Translations under genes and position numbers: made by a program
Notes under the pieces: model-generated
What the model was told of the DNA's origin: nothing
Seen by the model: only the letters and a program-made list of their open reading frames with translations
Databases searched by the model: none
Part shown: one piece after another, positions 46,909-58,377 of the stretch
Layout of the letters: each line of letters opens with the position of its first letter
Numbering within the stretch: position 1 is the stretch's first letter
From: Brassica napus
Taxonomy: Eukaryota; Streptophyta; Magnoliopsida; Brassicales; Brassicaceae
Length of the DNA: 64,000 nucleotides
NCBI RefSeq assembly: GCF_020379485.1
Contig: NC_063444.1
Location: forward strand, 2,738,652 to 2,802,651
Direction of reading: 5' to 3'

Positions 46909-48158
46909 TGGAGGAAGCTTACAAAGGCAAACGTTAAAAGAAAGAAATCAACAAAAAGAAACTTGCAAGAGAAAAAAGAATGAAGAAAGTAGAGGAGAGA
47001 AATGAAATCAATGATGTTTCCGGTTAATAAGTTTTTTTTTATTAGACAAGTAACAAGAGGTAGACAATTCAAAAGTCTATAATTAGAAAAGAGATAATCC
47101 TGGAAACAAATGGTTGATGAACCTCTCTTTCCCTCAATAATTTTCGCTTTCTTCTGATTCCTATTTTTCATTATGTATTCATTTCAGAATTGTAATGTGA
47201 TGTTTTAATAACATACTTACCGGATATAGACATTTGTCCCTAACTAACCTTAACCATATAGCTCTGTTGTATCTCTCTGTCGCATACAACCTGACCTGTG
47301 GTCACAACTCACTGTTAGAACCAGGAGACAAAAATTTGGTCGACACAACAAAAAAAGATGATGTCATGTCCATAGATAGCTTTTCATTCATAAACTTTTT
47401 ACCGGTGGTGGCAATGGGTTCAAGCTCACTAAACCCATCATCATCTTGTTCTTCATCTTTCCCACTTTCCACCAGTTTCTCTTTCCTTGTGAGGCAGTGA
47501 GCCTGGTTTGTTCGTAGAATTCAAGTCTTTGCGAGTCCCACTCCTCTTTTAGTTTCTCAACTCTCTCTCTCTCCCATCAACTCTTTCTCTTCTGATACCT
47601 GCTTTATATCAAATCTATATCCACTATTTCTCCTGCACATTCACATCACCATACAGGGGATATATTACAACAACGGTACCAGACAAACATTTACAAAAAT
47701 GGTACGAGAACATGAGTTCAAATATATATAAATGTAAGCAAAAGCAAGGATATAGCAACTATTTATTTAGTTAGACTAGAAAAAAGGATTTTGGTGAACA
47801 CTCTAGAATCTTTAGAAAACTGAAAAATAAACAAAACCAGTACAGTACAGTTTACATCACTATGAGGTGGCCACTAAGAGAGTTGAACATGACAAAAAAA
47901 AAAACATGATTCGTGATACCATATTCCGACCTTCGACCATGTGTTATGGTATGTGTTTCAAAGACAAACAAACAAAAACAAGAAACAAAAAAACATTCTA
48001 TTCTCGTATACAACTTGGCCAAAGATGTTAGCATCTTGGTCCGGTACTTCAACTTATCAAGACTCTGAAGGATGGCAACACAACATGAGATAACCAAACA
48101 CTATCTCTCTCCTACTGTCTCATCAAACAGTCCTGTCCAATGGACATGTTTTTTTTGC
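46909..48158. promoter_or_regulatory. Promoter and leader of the WEB gene, 3' end of the upstream minus-strand gene
   Basis: No convincing gene. An 88-aa plus-strand open frame at 47234-47500 has Ser-rich low-complexity content and no family signature, so I leave it out. CT-rich stretches near 47560-47590, read on the minus strand as GA repeats, could be leader elements. Confidence 0.4.
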
Positions 48159-49891
48159 TCAAGCCGTTACAACACCTGAAACCCAAGGAACGATAGTAGG
48201 CGCTTTTGGGTGGTTATTTCTGTAAGCCTCTGAGTATCTGTCTTTAAAGCTCCGTTTTGGCTTCTCTGCCTGCAATTTAATGAGCCAAGCTTAATAATCC
48301 GACTTAGACTAAGTAATAATCTCAAGGAAACTATAGTGAACGAGGTAACTTTTCTTACGTATTTAAGCCAACATTCCTGATGTTTATGCTCATAAATATC
48401 AGGAGAAAAGCAACCAAACTCAGATGGGCAATAAACCCATATGTTGCATCTCATCTCTCCGGGTTTAGCGCGCTTTGCCTGGTCTAAGCAAGCTTGGCAA
48501 CAATCAGCTGCACTCTCTTTGTGATGTGTAAGTCCCCATCTCACCGCAGCACCACCGTAATCTGTGTGAAGCTCTACATTACATACACCTGGCACTGGTC
48601 TCCCTGCTAATATTTCCTCTGTAAATTCCAAAAATTCATGAGTTATAAACAAATTACATTTATGCAAAATCAGAGAATGAGTAATAGTACCAGGCTCTTC
48701 CTCTCCTTCAGGTTTATCATCGTGCTCTTCATTGTGAACCTCAGCAGGTAACCAAAACCCAATCTCTTCAGACAACGCATCCCACTCCAGCTCCAACGCT
48801 CTTACAAGCATCCCTATATTACAGTTACAGTACTAACTTAGTAAGAGAGAGAGTTCAACTCTACTTATATTAAACAATGATCCATTAACTTAGTAATCGC
48901 TCTTAAATGAGTAAATATACCTGCTTCCTCCACTATCACTGTGGAATTAACACCATTTTGTTCCTGAATCAGCTCTTTAGCTTCCTTCAGCTTCTCACTG
49001 CGCCACGTTTCTACAGCTTCTGTTTCGCCAAATGAACATAACAAGGTATTACAGATCATACATTGAATGGACGGCAACATTATTAGTTACATGAGCTATA
49101 TTCCACTTCTAATTACTAAATTGAGTCCTTGACATCTAACACATCTTGCACAGTTTAAGTAAATAAAACAAATCAGGTCAAAAAAAAAGACACCATCAAT
49201 CACATTTCAACGAGCAAGAAGACAAACCCCTAGCAGGTAACTGATTTGTTTTAAAAATAAATGTCAGTAACTTTAAAAGGATTATAGCTTAGTAAGCGAA
49301 ACAAAGATCCAATTTTTTTTTTTTAATTATGTAGGATTTGAAAACAGCACAAACCTCTCACAAGTGTAACATTAGACTTCTCCTCTAATCTTTTCAAACG
49401 CTCCAAGATCTCATCAACTAGTTTGCCTTTTACACTAGGAGAGAGCTCAACACTTGATTCTGATGTGGCGACATCATGTCTCAGCTTCTTCACCTATTAT
49501 GATGACAAAAACATCTGATGAGACCCAACGCATCAATCTAAAAAAAAAATAATCAACTAACCAATCTAACAAGCTCAGAAGGATGTTTGGATCTTCGAAT
49601 CCGAGTAGATTCCTCCATTTTCCTAATCTCATCTGACGTGTACCTAACGGCTGGATAAGAAAAAAATGAAAAAGGCAGAAGCTTTAGATACAAACAATCA
49701 ATATGAAGCAAAATCAAAAAAGAGGGCGAACCATTGCGGTTATTGGGATAGAAGTGGAGAGAAGAAGCATAGAGAAAGCGGAGAACAAAGAGGGCAATGA
49801 GAATGTTGAAAGAGCAAACGAGTAGTGTTATTCTTTTGTAGGAGACAACTCCGCCTCCGGTGACTGTCCACTCTCCTCCTCCCCTCGCCAT
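48159..49891 (-). CDS. Single-pass membrane protein with Cys-rich PAN/apple-like C-terminal region (At4g33380-like)
   Basis: Seven exons on the minus strand give 326 aa: 49891-49732, 49650-49562, 49493-49355, 49019-48921, 48813-48691, 48618-48359, 48269-48159. The start is the first in-frame ATG (MARGGGEW). An out-of-frame ATG lies just upstream. Residues about 20-42 are a membrane segment. The middle is a charged helix (residues 45-165). Residues about 185-285 contain clustered cysteines in DCCQACLDQ, MRCNIWVYC, GCFSPD and QECWLK, resembling PAN/apple modules. The family is plant-specific and uncharacterised. If the domain call is right it may bind carbohydrate or protein in the lumen or apoplast (inference). 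It is head-to-head with TIC22, with start codons 550 bp apart. Confidence 0.82.
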
Positions 49892-50228
49892 CTCTCCTCC
49901 GCCTTCATCCCTCCATATTCCTCTCTTTATCACTCTGTGTTGAAGATCGATCTCTAGAAAGTGGAAAACTCGCTTCGATTAACACTTTCTTTATGCTTTA
50001 ATCTGAGGAAAGTAGAAGATGATTCGATTTCTCGAGAAAAAGGAAATCGCAACGAGAGGAGCAGCTTCGAATTATTACCGAACACACAGTGTTAATGTTA
50101 GTTGTGTAATTAATAGTACGAACGTGTTTAATTAATTAAAGACACATCGCTGGTTCGCTAATTAACCGAGATTTTACGCAAAAGACACTTTTACCCCTAA
50201 TCTTTTTTCTTTCATTAACTGTTATTGA

Positions 50229-50385
50229 CGACGAAAGGCCGAATAAATAAAGCCCAATATGATACATGGGCCGAAACTTTGAGCCTTTTTAACTCTTACT
50301 TTCTCCGACGAAAGGCCGAATAAAGAAAGCCCAGAAGATGAGAGATGGGCCGAAACTCTGAGCCTTTTTAACTCTTTCTTTCTCC
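50229..50385. repeat. Tandem duplication in the TIC22 proximal promoter carrying TGGGCC sites
   Basis: Copies at 50229-50305 (77 bp) and 50306-50385 (80 bp) both start CGACGAAAGGCCGAATAAA and end TTTTTAACTCTT...TTTCTC. Each has AAGCCCA and TGGGCCGAAAC, site II-type elements bound by TCP factors in promoters of organelle-import and translation genes. They lie 56 bp before the TIC22 start codon, so part may be 5' UTR. Confidence 0.9.
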
Positions 50386-50440
50386 TTCACTACTACAGCT
50401 TCCTCTTCTTTCTTTCGTTCTTCTGCAAATCCAAAAAAAA

Positions 50441-52851
50441 ATGGAGTCATCATCAGTAAAACCCAATCCTTTCCTCTCCTTCCTTCACCACCACTGTAAC
50501 CGCTTCGCCTCCGACCTCTCCTCCCGTTTCGAAGACACCAAACGTCTCGCCGAAGCCTTAACCAACCGACGTTTCTCTCCTCTTTCTCCACCCTTCGCCT
50601 CAGTCTCGCAATCCTCCAAGCCTTCTTCCACGACTACTTTGAATCCATCTCACGTCGCTAAAGCTCTAGCTGGGACCTCGGTGTTTACGGTTAGCAATAC
50701 CAATAACGAGTTCGTTCTCATCTCGGATCCTACCGGAGACAAGTCTATCGGTTTGCTCTGTTTCCGTCAAGAGGATGCTGAAGCTTTTCTTGCTCAGGTT
50801 TTGCTTTTTTTCCTCTTTATCTTCCTTTTTACTATCCACCAGAGATTGAAAGTTTCTGACTTTATGAGCTCTTGACTCTCAATTATCATCCCTTGCAGGC
50901 GCGTCTGCGGAGAAGAGAATTGAAAACCAATGCTAAGGTCGTTCCCATTAATCTTGACCAGGTAGCTCCCAATCTCTTTTATCACTGTAGAAGCCATTGT
51001 TGACTCACTTAAGCTGACGTTGGAACATATGGAAAGAAACAAAACTTCCTGTAATACTGTATCTCTGTCTATTACTAGTTTATGTGATCGGCGGGGTTCA
51101 ATCTCAGTTGACTTGTTCATGTCTCCTGTTCATTTACTTGGTTAGCATTGCTCTAGAGTCTAGAGTCTAGGCTTGGAACTGACAGATACATTTGTATTTG
51201 CGTGGGTCCTGGTGGCTGCATTAATCTTGACCAGGTAGCTCCCATTCCCTTTGATCATTTCACCATATCAATGTATAAGTCATTGTTGGAACACATGAAA
51301 ACATTCAAATTTCATGAGACTGTTTCTCTGTTTCTTACTAGTTTATGTGATAGGGAGTTTAATCTCTGCTAACTTGTTCATGTCTCGTGTTCATTTGCTT
51401 GGTTACTTGCATGATTAGCATTGCTCTAGAGAGTCTAGGCTTGGAACTGACAGATACATATGTATTTGCGTGGGTCCTGGTGGCTGCAATTTTATTTGTC
51501 TGATGTCGAATTCATTGCCCTGAGGTTTGAAGAGGATGTTGTTGTTGACAGGTGTACTTGTTAAAAGTTGAGGGGATTTCTTTTCGCTTCTTGCCAGATC
51601 CTATCCAAATAAAGAATGCATTGGAGGTTGCTTCATCGTACACTTATTGTTTACTAGTTATTTAGTTATTTTGAATCTTATCCTAAAGTGCTAGAAATGC
51701 TTGTGTTCCAGCTCAAGTCCTCCTCAGCTAGTAAGAATGGGTTTGATGGAGTTCCGGTATTCCAGGTATTTTTTTCTTACAAATTCTCTTGCTCTTAGAC
51801 ATCAATCATTTGTTTTGCCCGTCTTTTTTTCTTGTTTTGCTTACTGCTCTGAAGCTAAAGTTTGTATACTGCTGCAATTATTAGTCTGGTATTAAAAAAA
51901 AATTTAAAACAATTGAAGAGATGCACTGTAATGCCTGCTTTTGTATTCATGGATCCTTCACTTAATTAGTAATACTACTATCTTAATTGGTTACATGTTC
52001 TCTGCGCTTATCTACACCGATGAAGCTCCCTTATGTTTTGGTGTTTTTGCTATGTCTTTGCCTGTTTTTCATATATGTTGTTGCCATCTGCAGTCTGAGC
52101 TTCTTGTAGTGAGGAAGAAAAATAAACGTTACTGCCCTGTATATTTCAGTAAGGTTAGTCAAGTTCTTCTCCCACGTCTAATAAAATTACTTAAAAGCCA
52201 AAAGGGCGATCCAGATAACCTTTACTTTATTGTTATTGACAAACTATAACTGCTGCGACCTCTTTCAGGAAGATTTAGAGAGGGAACTTTCAAAGTATAC
52301 AAGAGCATCGAGAGGAGAACAACAAATTATGGTAATGATTCCTATTCGTCTTGTATTTGAAGGGCCAGTAATTACATTCGACACCTTGATTTAAGAAAAC
52401 ACGTGATTTCTAGCATTCATTGGGCTTTACATGGTCTGTGTTCATATGCTTTCTGTTTATAATACCAAGTTTTTCAGAGCAAGTACAGCGAGAGAAAGGG
52501 GAAACTATAGATATCATACCTTATATATAGATCAATACTATAAAGAAGTTCCACAGCATTGGTATGTTGAGAGTCTTCTTATCTTCACCATGAAACTAAT
52601 CAACCTTGCCCTTTCACAGGTTGGGAGCTTGGAAGATGTTCTGAGGAAAATGGAGGTAACTATTATTATTCTTTGTTTAAAGAGATCGTAAAATATTAAT
52701 GCAACAAACCCAGTGATAATCTGATGAAATATGAATTGAATGATTAATGTAGAGGAGCGAGAAGAATTCAGGCTGGGAAGATGTGATATTCATTCCACCA
52801 GGAAGAAGCTATGCACAACACATGCAAGAGGTGATCAAAGATATAAAATGA
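50441..52851 (+). CDS. TIC22: Chloroplast protein import component TIC22 (TIC22-IV type)
   Basis: Eight exons give 268 aa: 50441-50797, 50899-50961, 51552-51626, 51712-51765, 52094-52153, 52269-52331, 52620-52655, 52753-52851. The length equals that remembered for Arabidopsis TIC22-IV. The N-terminal 50 residues are basic and Ser-rich and would direct it to the chloroplast intermembrane space. The Tic22 domain follows, with VAKALAGTSVFTV, EFVLISDPTGDKSIGLLCF, EGISFRFLPDPIQIKNAL, VPVFQSELL and a conserved end (FIPPGRSY). It acts as a chaperone-like link between TOC and TIC during preprotein import. All exon joins are phase 0. Intron 2 is enlarged by a tandem duplication. Confidence 0.92.
50946..51486 (+). 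repeat. Tandem duplication in TIC22 spanning the exon 2 donor site
   Basis: Copy 1 is 50946-51218 and copy 2 is 51219-51486, both starting CATTAATCTTGACCAGGTAG and ending GGGTCCTGGTGGCTG. Copy 1 begins inside exon 2, so copy 2 carries a duplicated last 16 nt of exon 2 plus a second GTAGCT donor within the intron. Copies share long identical blocks with small indels. Confidence 0.92.
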
Positions 52852-54753
52852 TGAGAAACAGAGTATGTGTATTTTTCATTTGACAAAACAGTTCCTCTGG
52901 CGGTTTTGCAATAAAATAATTTGATTATAGAACTCTCTTACCACTTAAAACAACCATTCACTCTCTTGGTTCTTCATACCATTTACGGGTATGGTGGTTC
53001 AAGATGTTCTCCAACTTTCTTTAGCTTAAACCGGCAAAAATTTATCCGAAGAGATTTTGTGGTCACCTAAAAACTACAATGTCTTACCATCCTCGTTTTC
53101 TCCATTTTTTCATCGTAAAATCACTTTGACATCTCAGCTTTTGTTACAAAAAAGACATCTCAGTTTTAAAATGATGATAATATTTGATTAGTGATGATAA
53201 TCCTTGATTGAGACAAACTAATTATTTCCTCAGTTTCATAATACTTAATGTTTTGCCTGAGTGCACAAAGATTAAGAAAATTATATTTTTTTAAAAAAAA
53301 CATTTTAAAGATATAATTTTAAAATCAGTTAATCAATTATAAAAATGACGGTAAAATCTAATCGTTGAATAGTTTCTAATAAAGTTAAAGTTAACCTTAA
53401 AATCTCAAAACTTCATGTAAATTAAAACAAAATAATTCTTATAAAACATAGGGAGTATTACTTTAAATGAAACTAAATACAAGAAAAGGAGAGAAGGGAT
53501 GAGATGAGATGAGAAGCATTCGTCACTCCTGTAACCAACGTGGACAGGGGAACTTAAAAATGTTGCTCTATTTGCTCCCTCTCGCATTGATTTTGCCTCT
53601 TTCTTACACAGGCAAATCACACACTTAATATAATCTATGCCCACTTTTTTAATTCAAATATTATTTAATTCTACGCTTTTAGCCTTGTAGGACTTTACCA
53701 TAACGATTCTGGTTGATCACGTCGTACATTTTAGATTTCAAGTAATAAAGTTGTATAAATAATATTAAATTTCTGTTGTTCCCATGGTTCTGGTGGAATA
53801 CTAAAATTATTTGATATACTCATAGTATATCTTAACTAAATTGAAAATAATACACAAGAAAAGAGTAAGGTAGGCCTACCAATGTGTGTGGGAAAAGAAC
53901 AAAAACAACAAAAGTAGAATAATGCTTACGTTTGTTTGGTGTATTTTTCACATTAAGCATATTCCATCTCATTGAATTATTATGATTCTTTTTTATTTTT
54001 CAGAAGCTGTAGTTGGTGTAGTTTAGTGAATACAAACCATTGTAACCTTTTTTGTACACATATATATTTCATCTTTTTTAAGATCATCAAGTTGTGGAAA
54101 CATTTTATAAGGAAAAAAATAGATGGTTGGATTGTCTCTATCAGATACATCACTCGTAGTCCAAACTTAGTATTGTAACAAAACTTATTCAACAATTTCG
54201 TCAGTAATTACAAGAATTTATGAATTGATAGACAAACTGATCATTTGGACGAGTGTTGAATCTTTACTAACTATATATCATTTTTACCTACAATTCGTGA
54301 CTTGACTGACTGATAAACTCATTGGTTGAGATGTAGAAGATGGTTGGTTCCCATTATAGTATCCTTTACACTGTCATTTTGGTCCCACGTTTGGACTTGA
54401 GAACAAAACTAATACGTAACTTAAGGCACACGTATTAGCTCACTCATTTCATTATTTGTATCCCAACCACCTTAAAGCTTTGGCCACATCTTTGTTATAT
54501 TAGTATTAATCCATCAGGCTTGTTTTTGAGTAAAGAAAATCCTTTGACACCGTCCAATGAAACTCTTCTAGACGTTTTTAATTTTTATGTGTTTATTATT
54601 TTACTCAACCTCTACATAGATTAGTAATTAGTAATTGCCATGTTTATGTTATTTTTTCTCTTCCCTAACTACTTTACTTGGACCGTATATATATAAGAGA
54701 ATCATCATCCTACACACAACTCCCTAGAACATTATTATTAGTATATATACAAG
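52852..54753. other. Intergenic region between TIC22 and GUX2
   Basis: No gene seen. A possible Stowaway-like MITE spans about 53226-53458. A TATA-like TATATATA run near 54687 and the AC-rich leader belong to GUX2. Confidence 0.45.
53226..53458. mobile_element. Possible Stowaway-like (Tc1/mariner) MITE
   Basis: Left end TCCTCAGTTTCATAATA and right end, read inward, TACTCCCTATGTTTTATAA are diverged versions of the CTCCCTCCGTTTCATAA terminus common to plant Stowaway elements, with AT-rich filling and TA at the boundaries. Confidence 0.5.
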
Positions 54754-57700
54754 ATGAAAGAGAAATGTTTTTCATTTAGAAACGGGAGGACGATGATGAT
54801 GATGATGATGATAATGAAGATAGTTCCATCCAAATCCACTTTGATACGATTCAACCTAATCTTGTTTGCTCTCTCTTTTCTTCTCTCCACTGCCTTTTTT
54901 CTCCACCCTGCTTCATCAGTCTACTTCAGCAGCGCAGCTTCCTTTGTTGGATGCTCCTTTCGTGATTGCATTCCCAAGGTAAGGTGAGGTTTTTGTTGTT
55001 TTATTGTGATAATAACTATTTTCTATTTTCTATTTGATCACTTTGGAGATATAGGTGGAGAGAGGAGTGAAGATGCAAGAACTCATTGTAGAGAACCAAA
55101 TAAACAAGATAGATTCTAGTAACCAAACGAAGCTTGAGGCACCAAGTTTTATGGAAGGGCTTATAACAAGAGGGTTAGGGAAAACAAAGATTGGGATGGT
55201 GAACATGGAAGAATCTGATCTCACACAATGGAAACGTTATGGAGAAATCATTCACATACATTTTGAGCGTGTCTCCAAGTTTTTCTCATGGCACGACTTG
55301 TTTCCTGAATGGATAGATGAAGAGGAAGATACCGAGGTTCCCACATGTCCTGAGATACCAATGCCTGATTTCGAAAGCTTGGAGAAGCTGGATTTGGTAA
55401 TAGTGAAGCTGCCTTGTAAGTACCCTGAAGAAGGGTGGAGAAGAGAGGTTTTGAGGCTGCAAGTGAACCTAGTGGCAGCTAACTTGGTGGTCAAGAAAGT
55501 GAAAACGGATTGGACGTGGAAGAGCAAAGTGTTGTTTTGGAGTAAGTGTCAACCGATGATTGAGATTTTCAGGTGTGATGATATGGAGAAGAGGGAGGGA
55601 GATTGGTGGTTGTATCGGCCTGAGGTGGTTAGGTTACAGCAGAAGCTTAATTTACCAATCGGATCTTGCAATCTTGCTCTTCCTTTGTGGGCACCACAAG
55701 GTAATATTAATTTCATAACAAATCTATTTTTGTTTGTTTAATAATTCCAATTTAGTAAAGGAACTAAACTACACAAACCACACAATACTAAACCAAAATC
55801 CCATTCATAAATGTTAAGATGAAATTAAAAACCTTTGATTTGTTTTTAATTTTGATAACTATGTTTTGAGTATCACTAGCTAAATTATCTTGACTTCTGT
55901 TTTGAATTTGATTTAAAAAAAAAATTGAAATAGCTTAGCAGAAAATAAAGTTCGAACTGAACTTGAGATAGAAAAGTCTCGTATGTAGTGACTAAGACAT
56001 TGTAACTTAAAAAAGATTTGATTACGTGAAATTGATGTGAAAGGTACCAACTTTATTATTCATGATAAAATAAGTCATATGTTTGGATACTTTGCTTAAA
56101 TGCTTGTTGTGTTAATTAGCTATTAGTACCTTAGTGGTTGTGTTTTAGGTATGTCTTTTTGCTAACCACCGAAGTTGATTGTCTTACCAGCTACATTGCA
56201 TTTTCAGAAGTATATATTAGAATCAATCGTTACATTCACACATATAGCCAGATGATCAAACTACGATTTCTAACTGATGTTACATTTGAAAACTATTAAA
56301 AGGAACCATACCTTAATATGTGGTATTTCACAATTAGTTAGCTTTGTAAACAATATTTGTTGAGTAAAATACACAGCTAAGAAAACTAAGTAACAATATT
56401 AATTGCCTTTTCAAACTAGCTAGGCATTCTTATTCGTTGGTAGGCCGAATTAGTTAGCTGTTGCTTGAGGTTTAAGAAACCAAAATTAATGATCATCGGA
56501 TAAGGTTGATGATGGCTTACATATGCAAAATATATTGTTCAGTACCCAAATCTTTAATTATTACATGTGTTTGATTTTTTTTTTCTTTTTGGTCAACTAA
56601 GATTACTAGGATCAAAGCTTTGATTAGTGTGGTAGTCCATTGTTTTCTCAAAATCGGTAAACATATTCTAGAAGTATGATAATACTTTATACTAGTTAAA
56701 ATAAGTTAGCACGTTTTAACACATCAGTTTATTCAAAGCATTTAATATAATTTCCTCGGATTACAATATACACAAACAGGTATAGACAAAGTGTATGACC
56801 TAACGAAGATACAAGCGGAGACAAGGCGACCAAAACGTGAAGCCTACGCAACAGTCCTCCACTCATCCGAATCTTACGTCTGTGGCGCCATAACGTTGGC
56901 TCAAAGCCTCCTTCAGACAAACACAAAACGCGACCTTATCCTTCTCCACGACGACTCCATCTCCATTGCTAAACTCCGAGCTCTCGCAGCCGCGGGATGG
57001 AAGCTCCGACGGATTCTAAGAATCAGAAACCCACTCGCCGAAAAAGATTCGTACAATGAATATAATTACAGCAAGTTTCGGCTGTGGCAGTTGACGGATT
57101 ACGACAAAGTGGTCTTCATTGATGCTGACATCATTATCCTACGTAACCTTGACATCCTCTTCCATTTTCCTCAGATGTCAGCCACAGGAAATGATGTGTG
57201 GATATTTAACTCCGGTGTAATGGTCATTGAGCCTTCTAATTGTACGTTTAGTATGATCATGAGTCAGCGAAGCGACATCGTTTCATATAACGGCGGAGAT
57301 CAAGGGTAAGCACATGCCATTTCAATAATAAAAGAGTACTTTATGTTTTTAATGTCATACCTAATGTAGCATATATGTTACATAGTTCATTGATATTGTG
57401 CTTAATTAATGATAGCATCGACTTATCTGGTCTGGTTATCTCACATCAGTTTAATGTTGGTTAAGTGTAAACTCTAACGAGTGGTTTACACTCAACTATT
57501 ACACTAATTAAATTGATGTGAGATAATAATATAATATGGAATTAAATCATTTCCAATTTTACTTTATTTTTAACTTATAATAAAATTTGTTAAAGTAATT
57601 AAATTGTTTAACTTATTTAAGCTATTAATATATATATTTTTTTTCTAACTTCAGCTATTAATATATTTATAAAAAAATCAAACACCAGATTTTTTTTGAA

Positions 57701-58377
57701 TCCTATTTTACAACAAAGTAAAATAGAAATATTCAATTTTTATTTTATTATATTTTTTATATTTTAAAATGAAATGATGTTAGATTGAAACTCAATTCTG
57801 TATTAAAATAAAAATAAAATAGAGTAATATATTAGAAATGCTGAACATACTCTATAACATTACTAACTATACCGCATACAAGAAAAAAACAATAATGCTA
57901 TATGTAGTATACATTTGAACAAAATTAAATGTTGCTACATATGTATTTTTCAGGTATCTAAACGAGATATTCGTGTGGTGGCACCGATTGCCTCGACGAG
58001 TGAACTTTCTAAAGAACTTCTGGTCGAACACAACCAACGAAAGAAACATAAAGAACCACCTCTTCGCAGCCGAGCCGCCTCAGCTCTACGCGGTCCACTA
58101 CTTGGGGTGGAAACCATGGCTTTGTTACAGAGACTACGACTGCAACTTCGACGTGGACGAGCAGCTAGTGTACGCTAGCGACGCGGCGCACGGTAGATGG
58201 TGGAAAGTGCACGACGCTATGGATGAGTCTTTGCAGAAGTTTTGTAGGTTGACGAAACAGAGGAGGACAGAGATCAACTGGGAGAGGAGGAGAGCGAGGC
58301 TTAGAGGTTCCACTGATTTTCATTGGAGGATCAATGTTACTGATCCAAGACGACGACGTTCTTATTTGATAGGCTAA
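54754..58377 (+). CDS. GUX2: Golgi xylan glucuronyltransferase GUX2 (PGSIP3)
   Basis: Four exons give 606 aa: 54754-54978, 55055-55700, 56780-57305, 57954-58377. A short cytoplasmic N-terminus with a Met-rich run from an ATG microsatellite precedes a membrane anchor at about residues 29-52, a type II Golgi layout. The GT8 domain starts near residue 312 (EAYATVLHSSESYVCGA), has the Mn-binding DAD at 405-407 in FIDADIIIL, and then NSGVMVIEPS, GGDQGYLNE and HYLGWKPW. The family adds glucuronic acid side chains to xylan in secondary walls; the older name refers to glycogenin similarity. Large introns (1079 and 648 bp) carry AT-rich repeats and a small hairpin. Confidence 0.93.
57436..57526. repeat. 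Hairpin (small inverted repeat) in GUX2 intron 3
   Basis: TTATCTCACATCAGTTTAA at 57436 is nearly the reverse complement of TTAAATTGATGTGAGATAA ending at 57526. An inner pair, GTGTAAAC and GTTTACAC, faces a short loop. The size and position suggest a tiny palindromic MITE. Confidence 0.7.

Noticed and set aside
47234..47500. 88-aa open frame upstream of the WEB gene
   Set aside because: Ser-rich low-complexity translation, no domain, no suitable promoter; more likely leader or promoter sequence of the minus-strand gene.
24378..58377. Coordinated cell-wall gene cluster (GH28, peroxidase, GUX2)
   Set aside because: The genes are far apart, separated by unrelated genes, and follow the ancestral Arabidopsis order; no evidence for joint regulation.
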